From assembly GCF_013248965.1 (NCBI RefSeq), contig NZ_JABRVQ010000004.1, forward strand, positions 62,001 through 126,000: a stretch of DNA of 64,000 nt, written 5' to 3'. This DNA is from Psychrobacter okhotskensis. Lineage in GTDB: Bacteria > Pseudomonadota > Gammaproteobacteria > Pseudomonadales > Moraxellaceae. Below, piece by piece: positions 20,216 through 30,416 of this stretch; position 1 is the stretch's first letter; each line of letters opens with the position of its first letter. The translations under genes were made by a program, and so were the position numbers. The notes below the pieces were generated by a model. The model searched no databases and was not told the DNA's origin. It saw only the letters and a list, made by a program, of their open reading frames with translations.

Positions 20216-21520
20216 ATGAGTGTCGATGCTGCTACCAGTGATTTTGATCAACAGCACCTTTGGCATCCCTACGCCAGCCTGCCGCCCACCTATCCAAATA
20301 TCGTTATTGATCATGCAGAAGGCATTTATATTGTCACGCAAGATGGTACGCGTCTGATTGACGGCATGTCATCTTGGTGGGCGAGTGTCCATGGTTATAA
20401 TCATCCAACGCTCAATGCCGCGATGATTGAACAATTGGGCAAAATGGCGCATGTGATGTTTGGCGGCTTGACCCATCAGCCAGCGATAGATTTAGGCAAA
20501 AAGCTGCTAGCTATTGTACCTGCTGGACTCGATGCGATATTTTATGCCGATAGCGGCAGTATCGCGGTAGAAGTAGCGCTAAAAATGGCATTGCAATATC
20601 AAATTGCCACTGCGCGTCCGCAAAAGTGCCAGTTTGCCTCAACGCACTCTGGCTATTATGGCGACACGTGGCATGCGATGAGTGTTTGTGATCCTGTTAA
20701 TGGCATGCACAGCCTGTATGGTAAACAATTACCGATGCAGCACTTTGTGTCTGCGCCGCCTTTAGGATTTGAGCGCGAGCTAAATCAAAATACACGTGAT
20801 GAATTAATAGTGTTTTTTGCTAAAAATAGCGATCAACTTGCCGGATTTATCATTGAGCCTATTATTCAAGGCGCAGGCGGTATGCGCTTTTATAGCCCTG
20901 AGTATTTACAACTACTGCGTCAGCTATGTGATGAGCATAACGTGCTGCTCATTGCTGATGAAATCGCCACAGGCTTTGGGCGTAGTGGCAAGCTGTTTGC
21001 TTGCGAGCATGCCTATATTAGTCCTGATATTATGACCATTGGCAAAGCACTGACGGGCGGTTATATGACCTTTGCCGCGACTTTATGTACGCGCCATATT
21101 GCTGACACCATCAGCCAAAGTGATTATCCAGCCCTGATGCATGGCCCGACCTTTATGGGAAATCCGCTGGCTTGTGCGGTCGCTTCTGCATCGATTGATT
21201 TAATTTTGTCCTATGATATCGAAGCTCGTACGGCAAATATGCAAACCGTAATGGAACAACAACTCGCGCCTGCAGCGACGTTAGCTGGCGTTGAAGAAGT
21301 ACGTTGTTTGGGGGCGGTAGCCGTCATTGAGCTTAATGACGCGGTTAATATGCCAGTATTTCAATCTTTACTTATTGAACACGGCATCTGGGTACGACCT
21401 TTTGGTAAGTTGGTTTATATCATGCCGCCCTATATGACTACTGACACTGAATTAGTAACGTTATGTCAGTCATTGTTAACGGTGGTTCGTGTTTATTTAA
21501 CAAAGCAAGGTCAACTATGA
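20216..21520 (+). CDS. bioA: Adenosylmethionine-8-amino-7-oxononanoate aminotransferase
   Basis: The 434-residue class III aminotransferase makes 7,8-diaminopelargonate using S-adenosylmethionine as amino donor, the antepenultimate biotin step. Visible features include LWHPYASL near the N-terminus, GMSSWWASVHGYNHP, DSGSIAVEVALKMA for the phosphate loop, LIADEIATGFGRSG, and the PLP lysine K277 in IGKALTGG. Length matches the family. Its TGA overlaps the bioD ATG (ATGA), so the two are translationally coupled. The other biotin genes are not in the window. Confidence 0.96.
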   Translation: MSVDAATSDFDQQHLWHPYASLPPTYPNIVIDHAEGIYIVTQDGTRLIDGMSSWWASVHGYNHPTLNAAMIEQLGKMAHVMFGGLTHQPAIDLGKKLLAIVPAGLDAIFYADSGSIAVEVALKMALQYQIATARPQKCQFASTHSGYYGDTWHAMSVCDPVNGMHSLYGKQLPMQHFVSAPPLGFERELNQNTRDELIVFFAKNSDQLAGFIIEPIIQGAGGMRFYSPEYLQLLRQLCDEHNVLLIADEIATGFGRSGKLFACEHAYISPDIMTIGKALTGGYMTFAATLCTRHIADTISQSDYPALMHGPTFMGNPLACAVASASIDLILSYDIEARTANMQTVMEQQLAPAATLAGVEEVRCLGAVAVIELNDAVNMPVFQSLLIEHGIWVRPFGKLVYIMPPYMTTDTELVTLCQSLLTVVRVYLTKQGQL

Positions 21521-22236
21521 GCGTGCTATTTATCTCTGGTATCGATACCGATATTGGCAAGACTTACGCTACCGGCATGATAGCAAAGGCGCTGATGCAT
21601 CAAGGTGCTAACGTCATCACTCAAAAGTTGGTACAAACAGGCGTTAGCGTCAATTGTGATACTGGTGAGATGAATGTTGCCGATGATATTGTCACTCATC
21701 GTCAATTGATGAATATGCCGTTGCAGCCGTGTGATGTTGACTTTACCACGTGTCCGTTTCGCTATGAGAAACCTGCGTCACCGCATTTATCTGCTGCGCT
21801 TGCTAATGCCGTTCTAGACCCTGAAATCATCACCAAGTTTACGCAGCAATTGCAACAAAGCTACGATATAGTGCTATTAGAAGGCGCAGGCGGATTGCTT
21901 GTACCGATCACTGAGCAATTATTAACCTTGGATTATATTGCCACTCAAGGTTATCCGGTCACTTTAGTCACATCAGGGCGGCTTGGTAGTATTAATCATA
22001 CTTTGCTGAGTTTAGAGGCGATTAAAGCGCGTGGTTTGACGGTACATAGCGTCATTTATAACCATATTCATGACAGTGCTGCCCAGACGGATAAGCAAAT
22101 AGCTGATAGCACGATTGATTATTTAAAAAACTACTTAGCGCAAAATTATCCAAACACACATTGGCTACAGCTGTCACGCCAAGATAAAGACCAGAAGAAT
22201 GACAATGATTTAATATTACCGCTGAACTTTCTTTAG
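21517..22236 (+). CDS. bioD: Dethiobiotin synthetase
   Basis: The chosen start (ATG 21517) overlaps the bioA stop by four bases and has AAGG upstream; an earlier in-frame start lies inside bioA. The 239-residue enzyme closes the ureido ring of dethiobiotin from diaminopelargonate, CO2 and ATP. The P-loop is GIDTDIGKT (8-16, K15), followed by the conserved KLVQTG (a variant of KPVQTG) and LEGAGGLLVP. The C-terminal third is more divergent and polar. It is the last gene before rnpB. Confidence 0.95.
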   Translation: MSVLFISGIDTDIGKTYATGMIAKALMHQGANVITQKLVQTGVSVNCDTGEMNVADDIVTHRQLMNMPLQPCDVDFTTCPFRYEKPASPHLSAALANAVLDPEIITKFTQQLQQSYDIVLLEGAGGLLVPITEQLLTLDYIATQGYPVTLVTSGRLGSINHTLLSLEAIKARGLTVHSVIYNHIHDSAAQTDKQIADSTIDYLKNYLAQNYPNTHWLQLSRQDKDQKNDNDLILPLNFL

Positions 22237-22309
22237 ATCCTGATTCAAGTCATTTGGTAAAAAAGTGAAATAAACGCAAAAGATATTCCTAGACAGCCAT
22301 TAGTTTTGC

Positions 22310-22315
22310 TATACT
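22310..22315 (+). promoter_or_regulatory. -10 element for RNase P RNA
   Basis: TATACT lies 7 bases before the predicted 5' end of rnpB. The -35 region is poor (TTCCTA at 22286-22291). Confidence 0.6.
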
Positions 22316-22321
22316 AGCGCG

Positions 22322-22677
<356 letters not shown>

Positions 22678-22769
22678 TTTTATTGTTCGTTTTTATCGTT
22701 AGTGCTATACATATTTGCTATTAATTTGAATTAAATTCCTATTTTTTGCAGATAAACGATAATTAGGGG

Positions 22770-22798
22770 TTGACGACAGTCGTCTCTATCGGTATTAT
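22770..22798 (+). promoter_or_regulatory. Sigma-70 promoter for the tRNA gene
   Basis: TTGACG (22770-22775) and TATTAT (22793-22798) are separated by 17 bases, an almost ideal housekeeping promoter, 14 bases before the mature tRNA. Confidence 0.85.
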
Positions 22799-22812
22799 AC
22801 CGAGCCTTAAAT

Positions 22813-22889
22813 GGCGATGTAGCTCAGCTGGTTAGAGCGCATGACTCATAATCGTGAGGTCAAGAGTTCAAGTCTCTTCATCGCCACCA
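22813..22889 (+). tRNA. tRNA with anticodon CAT, probably elongator tRNA-Met
   Basis: The 77-base sequence folds as a cloverleaf: acceptor GGCGATG/CATCGCC, D arm GCTC/GAGC, anticodon CAT at 22847-22849 in loop CTCATAA, T arm AAGAG/CTCTT with TTCAAGT, and an encoded CCA end. The body resembles elongator methionine tRNA; the lysidine-modified isoleucine tRNA also carries CAT and is the alternative. It lacks the initiator features (C-A mismatch at the acceptor end, GGG/CCC anticodon stem). Confidence 0.93.
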
Positions 22890-22919
22890 TTTATAGTAAG
22901 AATAGCAGTACGAAAGAAG

Positions 22920-22946
22920 CCAATCCTTTGTGATTGGTTTTTTTTT
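22920..22946 (+). terminator. Terminator after tRNA
   Basis: CCAATC pairs with GATTGG around a 6-base loop and is followed by nine T, 30 bases after the tRNA. Confidence 0.85.
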
Positions 22947-23124
22947 GGCTAAAAAACCCAATGAAGACAATATTCTAAAGTCAGTTAGATAAATAACCGC
23001 TTATATTTACTTGCTGTTTTCTTGCTAAATCATAGGTTTATCTGTTTAGACACAGATTAATTCTTGTAACTTATGTCCCGCTTACTTATCATAGGGGCTG
23101 TTTTCGGTAAAGTCCTGTAACGCT

Positions 23125-23937
23125 ATGTCTGTACAATTACCTCCTTATCGTCCTATTAAGCACCGTAGTGGACTGAAAGTCATGGGTGCGGCATTCCATG
23201 CATTGCTCATGCGTGAGTTGCAAACGCGTTTTGGTGGTTATCGCTTGGGCTATCTATGGGCACCGCTAGAAATCATTTTTCAAATGCTTATATTTTTAGT
23301 GATCTTTGGTGTGGTTATAGAGCGAGCTGTACCAGGAATGAGTTTCCCACTGTTTCTAGTGGCAGGAATGGTTCCCTTTCGTATGTTTCAGACTATTGCG
23401 ACTAGAGCATTAGGAGCGGTTGAAGCAAATCAAGGACTGTTGATGTATAGATCAATTCGTCATATTGATGTCATAATTGCTCGCTCAGCTTTAGAGTTCA
23501 TTATTTACTTTGTTACTTTAGTTATCTTATTAACCGGACTTGCTTTTTTCGGTGATTATGCCAGTTTAGCAAATCTACATGTCGTACTATTTTGTTGGAT
23601 TACTTTGTTTTTATTTAGTTTTGGTGTTGCTTTAATCATGATGGTTGTCGGTTTTTATGGTGGTGAAATCAGTAAAATTATTGCCATACTATTTACTATA
23701 CTTTACTTCACCTCGGGTATTATTTATCCCATTCATATTATTCCAGAGCCATACTTTAGTTATTTACTCTATAATCCTTTTATCCATAATATTGAGTTAA
23801 TACGTCACGCTTTTGCACCTGCTTATCCTGCTTATCATATAGATATAACGTATTTTCTGAAGTGGACGGTTGCAGTAAATTTCTTAGGTCTTCTCATGTA
23901 TAAAGCAGTAGAAAGAGACTTAATACGTTCTAAATAA
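23125..23937 (+). CDS. kpsM: Capsular polysaccharide ABC exporter, permease KpsM
   Basis: The 270-residue inner-membrane protein is the permease of a group 2 capsule exporter (KpsM/CtrC/BexB, ABC-2 type). About six transmembrane helices are visible. Conserved segments include LMRELQTRFGGYRLGYLW near the N-terminus, LFLVAGMVPFRMFQ, and TSGIIYPIHIIPEPY in the last periplasmic loop. With KpsT it moves lipid-linked polysaccharide across the inner membrane. It is first in a six-gene run in the usual export order. No ops/JUMPstart sequence was recognised upstream, and the ribosome site is weak. Confidence 0.95.
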   Translation: MSVQLPPYRPIKHRSGLKVMGAAFHALLMRELQTRFGGYRLGYLWAPLEIIFQMLIFLVIFGVVIERAVPGMSFPLFLVAGMVPFRMFQTIATRALGAVEANQGLLMYRSIRHIDVIIARSALEFIIYFVTLVILLTGLAFFGDYASLANLHVVLFCWITLFLFSFGVALIMMVVGFYGGEISKIIAILFTILYFTSGIIYPIHIIPEPYFSYLLYNPFIHNIELIRHAFAPAYPAYHIDITYFLKWTVAVNFLGLLMYKAVERDLIRSK

Positions 23938-23977
23938 CTCATAAAGTGTGATACCAGTTTCAACTTAGGGCAAACAA

Positions 23978-24649
23978 ATGATTGAAATTAAAAATGTTTC
24001 TAAGTCATTTATGACCAAACAGGGTAGGCATTATCTATTTAAAGATTTGAATCTGACCATTGGTGATAAGCAAAGCGTCGGTCTACTTGGCCGTAATGGT
24101 GCGGGCAAATCAACACTATTGCGCATTATCTGTGGACTAGACAAGCCCGATCATGGAGAGATTATTACTGATTCCACTATTTCATGGCCCGTTGGTGTAG
24201 CAGGTGGATTCCAAGGTAGCTTGACGGGTCGTCAAAACGTCCGTTTTGTTTGTCGGCTTTATTCAAGCGGTCCTTATATTGATGAGAAAATTCGTTTCGT
24301 CGAAGAGTTTGCAGATATCGGAAACTATTTTGATATGCCAGTTAAAAGCTATTCTTCAGGTATGCGCGCGCGCTTAACCTTCGGCTTAAGCTTGGCATTT
24401 GATTTTGATTATTATATGTTAGATGAAGCCGGTGCCGTTGGTGATGCCGCTTTTCGTAAGCGTAGTGAAGAGATTTTAGCAGCGCGCCGTCAGCAAGCCG
24501 GGTTTTTAATTGTATCGCATAACATCGGTGATATTAAGCGTAATTGCGATATTGGTATTGTGCTAATGGATCAAACAGCACACGTCTTTGATGACACAAC
24601 AGAAGCGATTGAGGTTTATGAAAAGCATGTCCACAAAGCGAAAAAATAA
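23978..24649 (+). CDS. kpsT: Capsular polysaccharide ABC exporter, ATPase KpsT
   Basis: The 223-residue ATPase powers export with KpsM. Walker A is GRNGAGKS (38-45), the ABC signature YSSGMRARLTFG, Walker B YYMLDEAGAVGD, and the switch histidine VSHNIGDI. The short length and DEAGAVGD (where most exporters have DE then a different run) match the KpsT/CtrD subfamily. It starts 40 bases after kpsM with AGGG as ribosome site, and its end overlaps the start of kpsE. Confidence 0.96.
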   Translation: MIEIKNVSKSFMTKQGRHYLFKDLNLTIGDKQSVGLLGRNGAGKSTLLRIICGLDKPDHGEIITDSTISWPVGVAGGFQGSLTGRQNVRFVCRLYSSGPYIDEKIRFVEEFADIGNYFDMPVKSYSSGMRARLTFGLSLAFDFDYYMLDEAGAVGDAAFRKRSEEILAARRQQAGFLIVSHNIGDIKRNCDIGIVLMDQTAHVFDDTTEAIEVYEKHVHKAKK

Positions 24650-25733
24650 GATAATTGACTTCTCGCTGTTCATTGGCTTGGTGATCCTCCCTTGGGTGTT
24701 GGTGATCTTTTATGTCATGACCCTTGCACATCCGCGCTTTATTTCGACAGCTGATGTGGTCGTGAAACAAGTGAGCGAATCTAGCGTACCTTCTGGTGGC
24801 GGTCTATCGGCCTTGTTAGGTGTGAATAGCACCAGTAAAGAAGATGCAACCTATCTGACTGAATATATATTGTCCAATGATATGGTGAAGCGACTCGATA
24901 GTAAGTTTAAGTTCCGAGACGCTTACTATGTTGATGGTTCTGATCCTATTTATGAAATCGATCCTGATGCAACCCAAGAAGATTTGCTTGAATACTTCAA
25001 AAAACGGGTTCACATTGATCTTGATGAGCAGAGCTATGTGCTTTCGGTATCAACAGAAGGCTTTGACTCAAAGTATGCTTTTGAGCTGAACAAAGCTATC
25101 TTAGGTGAGTCTGAGCGTTTTGTGAACCGCATTTCACAGGAAGTGGCTCGTGATCAATTGGCGTTTGCAGAAACTCAGTTAGACGAGTCAGAAGAGCGTT
25201 TAAATGATGCCAAAGAGCAGTTATTAAACTATCAGAATGAAAACGAAATCTATGACCCACAAGCCAATGCGCAAATCGTCAATCAGTTGATTGGCAGCTT
25301 GCAAGCGCAATTAAGCTCGTTGCGTACCGAAGAGCGTCAGTTACTCAGTTATCTAAATCCAGATGCGCCGCAAGTGGTGTCGTTAAGAAGTCAGATTAAG
25401 GCAGTTGAAGAGCAAATTGCTCAGGAACAAACCAAACTAACCTCACCAAATACCACCAAATTGAACCGTCAAGCCGTACAGTTTGAGACGATTAAAGCCG
25501 ATGTTGAGTTTGCCACTGAGTTATATAAGTTGTCACTATCATCGCTTGAAAAGGCCCGTTTAGAAGCCTTTAAGAAGATGAAAAATTTGATTGTAATCTC
25601 AACTCCTTATGAAGCTGAAGAAGCATCCTATCCGCGTCACATTTATATTATTTGGACATCGCTGGCATTGCTTTTGATGCTTTATGGCTTTGTACGTCTA
25701 GTAATGGCAGTGGTTCGTGACCATCGCAGCTAA
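24618..25733 (+). CDS. kpsE: Capsule export inner-membrane protein KpsE
   Basis: This polysaccharide copolymerase-type protein (KpsE/CtrB/BexC) spans the periplasm and links KpsMT to the outer-membrane channel. It has a transmembrane helix near residue 15-35 (FSLFIGLVILPWVLVIFY), a large periplasmic part with a long coiled coil (about 170-300, Glu/Gln/Leu-rich), and a second helix at the C-terminus (IYIIWTSLALLLMLYGFV). The start is uncertain: ATG 24618 or ATG 24627, both overlapping the end of kpsT, with GAGG at imperfect spacing. Length is close to the family. Confidence 0.93.
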   Translation: MKSMSTKRKNKIIDFSLFIGLVILPWVLVIFYVMTLAHPRFISTADVVVKQVSESSVPSGGGLSALLGVNSTSKEDATYLTEYILSNDMVKRLDSKFKFRDAYYVDGSDPIYEIDPDATQEDLLEYFKKRVHIDLDEQSYVLSVSTEGFDSKYAFELNKAILGESERFVNRISQEVARDQLAFAETQLDESEERLNDAKEQLLNYQNENEIYDPQANAQIVNQLIGSLQAQLSSLRTEERQLLSYLNPDAPQVVSLRSQIKAVEEQIAQEQTKLTSPNTTKLNRQAVQFETIKADVEFATELYKLSLSSLEKARLEAFKKMKNLIVISTPYEAEEASYPRHIYIIWTSLALLLMLYGFVRLVMAVVRDHRS

Positions 25734-25871
25734 CTTTGGATTGTCTTACAGGGTAAGTTTTAAAATTTTTACCCTGTAAAAAGCTAAAGATTTGATGCGC
25801 TTGGCAATCGCGAACGATTTGCCAAACCAAATACCAGTAATGATCGATAGATCTGCAAAGGAATACAACGC

Positions 25872-27653
25872 ATGAACATGAAACCACGTCCTATCGTGAC
25901 CATGATTAAGGTAATCAGCTTGACGATGGCTGCGACCAGCATCTCGGCAATAGCAGCGACCAGTTATGCGGATCAAATAGCAGGGTCTAGCTTTGGTACT
26001 AGTAGCAATAGCATGAGTCAAGACCAAAACCGCAGTAACATTAATGTCTCAACGCAAGCTTTCGCTGGTGGGGTTCCGGGTCAAGCAACGACTCAAGAAG
26101 CTGTCAATGCCGCAAGCTTACCCAGTCAGTCAGTGATTAATACCACGCGTCCTTATCAAGATATCGATACTCAAGATTTAATGTTTGGTGAGCAGCTATT
26201 TCGCGGTGCGTTTTCGACGACTTCTGGTTCTACCTTTAACGACAGCTATGTGATTAATCCTGGTGATAATGTACAAGTACGAATGTGGGGCGCCTATCAA
26301 TATGCCGCGACCACGACTGTAGATCCGCAAGGTAATATTTTCTTACCGAATGTTGGTCCAGTCCGTATCTCTGGTGTGCAAAATGGCAGTCTACAAAACG
26401 TGGTCAAAAGTGCGGTCAGTCGTATTTATCGCTCGAACGTCGGCGTTTATGCGTCATTAGAGCAAGCACAGCCAGTGAAAGTTTTCGTGACTGGCTTTGT
26501 CAAACAACCCGGTTATTATGGTGGGCTTGCAGCAGATTCAGTATTGTCCTATTTAGACCGTGCGGGCGGCGTTGATCCAACCCGCGGCAGTTATATTGAT
26601 ATCCAAATCAAACGTAATGGTCAGATGTTGCAGCAAGTCAATTTATATGATTTTTTATTGGCGGGTAAATTACAGTCATTTGCATTCCGTGATGGTGACG
26701 TCATTACTGTTGCCCCACAGAAAAAAACCTTTCAAGTGGGCGGGGAAGTTCAGAACGAATACACCTTTGAGTTTGATGTAAACGACCTAACCATCGGTGA
26801 TGTACTGCAAGTGGCTAGTCCCGCAGCTAAAGCTACCAACGTTAGCATCACTCGCAGTGCAGGACGCGCGCAAACCGCAGAATATTACTCCCTTGCAGAA
26901 GCGCAGAATGTTCCTGTCTATAATGGCGATCAGATGGTGGTTACCTCAGATCGTTATGCCGGCACCATCGCCGTACAAGTTAAAGGCGCACATACGGGTA
27001 ATGGTGCCATGGTTGTGCCTTATGGTGCTCGTCTAAAAGACATCGTCCCCCAGCTGCAACCAAGCCCATTGGCGAAGCTGACGCATTTAACGATTTATCG
27101 TGAGTCTGTTGCTGAACAGCAAAAACGCATGATTAACGAATCGCTGGATCGTTTGGAAGAATTGACGCTTGCCAGTCAATCGACGACGCGTGAAGAGGCG
27201 GCATTGCGTCAAGACGATGCCAATTTGGTTAAGCAGTTTGTCGCCAAAGCCCGTAATGTTAAAACCACTGGTCAAATCGTCGTCGTACCGAATTCGTGGC
27301 AGGATATTATTCTGCAGCAAGGTGATATTATTGAGATACCGGCGCAAACTTCCGTTATTACGGTTAACGGTCAAGTACGAGCACAAGGGGCGCTAACCTT
27401 TAACCCAGATTATACGGTTGGTGATTATGTTGCCAATTCAGGCGGTTTCTCTGACAATGCTGATGTTAAAGAGATCTTAGTTGTTCATCAAAATGGGGCC
27501 AGTGAAGTGGTTAATACCGCTTACCGTATTCAACAGGGTGATGAGATCATGGTATTACCGAAAGTCAAAACCAAACGTGTAGAAATCGCCCGTGGTTTAT
27601 CGCAAATACTTTATCAGTTAGCCATTGCAGCCAAAGTTGTACTAGATTTATAG
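25872..27653 (+). CDS. kpsD: Polysaccharide export protein KpsD (Wza/SLBB type)
   Basis: The 593-residue exported protein is the periplasmic/outer-membrane part of the capsule conduit. A signal peptide covers about residues 1-33 (ending SYADQ region); there is no lipobox cysteine, as in E. coli KpsD. The poly-export domain begins at SYVINPGDNVQVRMWG (about 120-135). Several SLBB beta-grasp repeats follow, for example VKVFVTGFVKQPGYYGG and ITVNGQVRAQGALTF. AAGGA lies 9 bases before the start. It follows kpsE after 138 bases. Confidence 0.93.
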   Translation: MNMKPRPIVTMIKVISLTMAATSISAIAATSYADQIAGSSFGTSSNSMSQDQNRSNINVSTQAFAGGVPGQATTQEAVNAASLPSQSVINTTRPYQDIDTQDLMFGEQLFRGAFSTTSGSTFNDSYVINPGDNVQVRMWGAYQYAATTTVDPQGNIFLPNVGPVRISGVQNGSLQNVVKSAVSRIYRSNVGVYASLEQAQPVKVFVTGFVKQPGYYGGLAADSVLSYLDRAGGVDPTRGSYIDIQIKRNGQMLQQVNLYDFLLAGKLQSFAFRDGDVITVAPQKKTFQVGGEVQNEYTFEFDVNDLTIGDVLQVASPAAKATNVSITRSAGRAQTAEYYSLAEAQNVPVYNGDQMVVTSDRYAGTIAVQVKGAHTGNGAMVVPYGARLKDIVPQLQPSPLAKLTHLTIYRESVAEQQKRMINESLDRLEELTLASQSTTREEAALRQDDANLVKQFVAKARNVKTTGQIVVVPNSWQDIILQQGDIIEIPAQTSVITVNGQVRAQGALTFNPDYTVGDYVANSGGFSDNADVKEILVVHQNGASEVVNTAYRIQQGDEIMVLPKVKTKRVEIARGLSQILYQLAIAAKVVLDL

Positions 27654-27686
27654 TCACTCCTATATAACTTGAATAAGGTATCGAAA

Positions 27687-30275
27687 ATGGCAAAAAGTGT
27701 GATAAATAAGGATAAGATGCCGCTGGCGTCACCCTTTATTGACGCACTATTTTTGCCATCAATGAAATCTAATTTATTGCCATCTAATTTATTAAAACCT
27801 GAATGGTTGGAATCTAACGCACCCAAACGTCTGGCGGTAGTCGGCAAAGGGATGCGCCGTAACAACCTTTTACTTTCAGACGTCTTACGAGCAGACCTAC
27901 AGCGTTGGTATCCTTGGTCAGCTTTACAACAGCGCTTTAACGTAGGGTCTGAAACCCCGGATGCTTTTATCGGTTGGGGTCACAAAAAAAGCTATCAACG
28001 AGCAAAGAGCGCCGCCAACCGGCAAGGGCTTCCGACATTGAGTATTGAAGATGGCTTCTTACGTTCGCTAGATTCGGGGCTCAATAGCCGCTATGGATTA
28101 AGCGTCGTTATTGATGATATCGGTATCTACTTTGATTCAACGCAGCGCTCACGCCTTGAACAGTTGATTATTCAACGTGCTCATGATTATTCAAATGCGC
28201 ACGATCTATTGTCAGACAACAAGCGCGCGCAAGCCTTAATGGCGCGTATTTGCAACGCTAAATTAAGCAAATACAACGCAGTGATTGTAAGCCCATCACT
28301 GGATCATTTAGTAATGGAGGAAGAGGGTAATACAGCGTCCACTGCTCCAAAAACACATGTGTTGCTAATTGATCAAGTCGTTGGTGATGCCTCTATCAAA
28401 GGGGCGGGCGCTGATGGTAAGCAGTTCAAGCGCATGTTAAAAGCTGCTTGCCGTAATCACCCTCATGCTCATATTTGGATCAAAGCCCATCCTGCGGCAA
28501 AATCAGGATACCTGACCAGCTTAAAACGACCTAAAAACGTTCGACTATTAACCCAAGCGCTTAATCCTATCGAGTTGTTGGCGCAAGTTAGCGATGTTTA
28601 TACCGTCAGCTCGCACATGGGTTTTGAGGCACTAATGCTCGGCAAGACAGTGCATTGTTTTGGCGTTAATTGGTATAGTGGTTGGGGCCTGACCGATGAC
28701 AGCGGTGCACCAAAGCGCTTGCTTAAAGTAGTAAAGAAGCGCCGTCAAGCGTTTGCTGCTGCCATGCTGCCGCCTGAAAAATTAACAGAATCAGGGCGAC
28801 TTTCTAAGTTATTGGCAAAACCATGGAAAATACCTGAACGCCTGCCTAACCAGCGAAACAAACAATCCTCTAATAGCCTTACGGTTACGTTAGAAAGCTT
28901 ATTTTATAGTGCTTATATCGATTATAGTGCCTATGTAGATCCAGCCACCAAGCAAGCCTGCGAGATTGATACCGCCATTGAGTGGTTAATCACCAATCGT
29001 TATTGGCAAGGACGTCTTGAGGGTAATTTAACGGTATATGAGTTTAGCCGTTGGAAACTGCCCTTTGTGAAAGCTTTTGTCCATCTACCTCGTACCACTT
29101 TATTTGTAAAACCCAAGCCACGCCTCAAAAATTTACTGCATCCTAATCACTTGCGTGTTAATTATCAGCAGCCGCTACTGGTATGGGGCCTAGCCAAGCG
29201 CCAGCAAGTACAAAAGAAACGACAAAGTAAATTGGCTGAGCAACGTTCAGATATTCCAGCTATTTACTGTATGGAAGATGGGTTTATTCGCTCAAATGGT
29301 TTGGGGGCTACCTTATTAGCACCGTTGTCTGTCGTTATAGACAAGCAAGGCATTTATTATGATGCAACGCGGCCGTCAGATTTGGAAGCGCTATTACGTC
29401 ACTGTGAGGCCTTGACGCCAAAGCAGTGTGCACGAGTAGAGTCACTGCGAGGCAAGCTGCTGACTCAGCGGGTCAGCAAGTACAATGTTGGCATGAATGT
29501 AGATGGCGCTGATGATCAACAGATCTCTTGGATGCAAGACGCTAAGCTATCTGGGAAATCCCGTGTTCTTATTATCGGGCAAGTAGAAGACGACTTATCG
29601 GTACAGTATTGTGGTTCAACGATTAAAACCAACAGTGGTTTGATTGAGCGTGTACGCCAAGACAATCCTGATGCTTATCTGATTTATAAGCCGCATCCAG
29701 ATGTTGAGGCGGGATTACGTGCAGGGAAGGTAACCGCCGCGCATCTAAAACAGGTACAAGCGGTCGCTTATGATACCGCAGTGCCGGACTGTTTAGAGAG
29801 TGTTGATGAGGTGCATACTATTAGCTCATTGACAGGTTTTGAAGCCTTGCTTCGTGGTTTAGACGTTACTTGTTACGGCTTACCGTTTTACGCCGGCTGG
29901 GGTTTAACGACAGATATGGATGCCCAATTATCACCGAAAGCTGACTATTTAGAGAGACGAAAACGACAGACGTCGTTGACGCTTGAACAACTGCTACACT
30001 GTACGTTAATAGACTACCCTTTGTATCGCCTTCCCAATGGTTATGGACTGGCGCAAGTCGAGCAAGTGATTGACTATTTGTATCCACCGAAAAATAACGA
30101 TCTTGCCGCAAAGCAAAACCAGATAAATAATGCTTCGGTGAAGACAAGTGCCACGTCAAAAAAACCTTTAGCCATAATCAGCCAGATACCTAGCCAATTT
30201 AAGCGTCGTGCTGCCACGCATTTTATGCAACAGCGTCATCAATGGCAGCAGCGCTTACGTAAATTATCTCGTTAA
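27687..30275 (+). CDS. kpsC: Capsule Kdo-linker glycosyltransferase KpsC
   Basis: The start at ATG 27687 has AAGG 9 bases upstream; an in-frame TTG six codons earlier is unlikely. KpsC adds beta-Kdo residues to lyso-phosphatidylglycerol to form the linker of group 2 capsules. The 862-residue chain holds two similar transferase halves: the first ends with MGFEALMLGKTVHCFG and WYSGWGLTDD, the second with TGFEALLRGLDVTCYG and FYAGWGLTTD. Each half also has the acidic SIEDGFLRS / CMEDGFIRS segment. It is longer than E. coli KpsC (675), with extra N- and C-terminal basic regions. Confidence 0.94.
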   Translation: MAKSVINKDKMPLASPFIDALFLPSMKSNLLPSNLLKPEWLESNAPKRLAVVGKGMRRNNLLLSDVLRADLQRWYPWSALQQRFNVGSETPDAFIGWGHKKSYQRAKSAANRQGLPTLSIEDGFLRSLDSGLNSRYGLSVVIDDIGIYFDSTQRSRLEQLIIQRAHDYSNAHDLLSDNKRAQALMARICNAKLSKYNAVIVSPSLDHLVMEEEGNTASTAPKTHVLLIDQVVGDASIKGAGADGKQFKRMLKAACRNHPHAHIWIKAHPAAKSGYLTSLKRPKNVRLLTQALNPIELLAQVSDVYTVSSHMGFEALMLGKTVHCFGVNWYSGWGLTDDSGAPKRLLKVVKKRRQAFAAAMLPPEKLTESGRLSKLLAKPWKIPERLPNQRNKQSSNSLTVTLESLFYSAYIDYSAYVDPATKQACEIDTAIEWLITNRYWQGRLEGNLTVYEFSRWKLPFVKAFVHLPRTTLFVKPKPRLKNLLHPNHLRVNYQQPLLVWGLAKRQQVQKKRQSKLAEQRSDIPAIYCMEDGFIRSNGLGATLLAPLSVVIDKQGIYYDATRPSDLEALLRHCEALTPKQCARVESLRGKLLTQRVSKYNVGMNVDGADDQQISWMQDAKLSGKSRVLIIGQVEDDLSVQYCGSTIKTNSGLIERVRQDNPDAYLIYKPHPDVEAGLRAGKVTAAHLKQVQAVAYDTAVPDCLESVDEVHTISSLTGFEALLRGLDVTCYGLPFYAGWGLTTDMDAQLSPKADYLERRKRQTSLTLEQLLHCTLIDYPLYRLPNGYGLAQVEQVIDYLYPPKNNDLAAKQNQINNASVKTSATSKKPLAIISQIPSQFKRRAATHFMQQRHQWQQRLRKLSR

Positions 30276-30416
30276 TAAACGCCAAGTACCTCTTATAAAT
30301 CCATTGCGACAAGCAAGGGTTTTTTCGGTATAATTGTTTGTCATTTAGGGTTATTTACTCAATCCCTTTGCCTCTCTTTTGTCTGTCTATTCTTCAATCA
30401 ATGGTAATCTAATACT

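Noticed and set aside
22947-23124. JUMPstart/ops element upstream of kpsM
   Set aside because: A GGGGCTG stretch is present but the GGCGGTAG core is absent.
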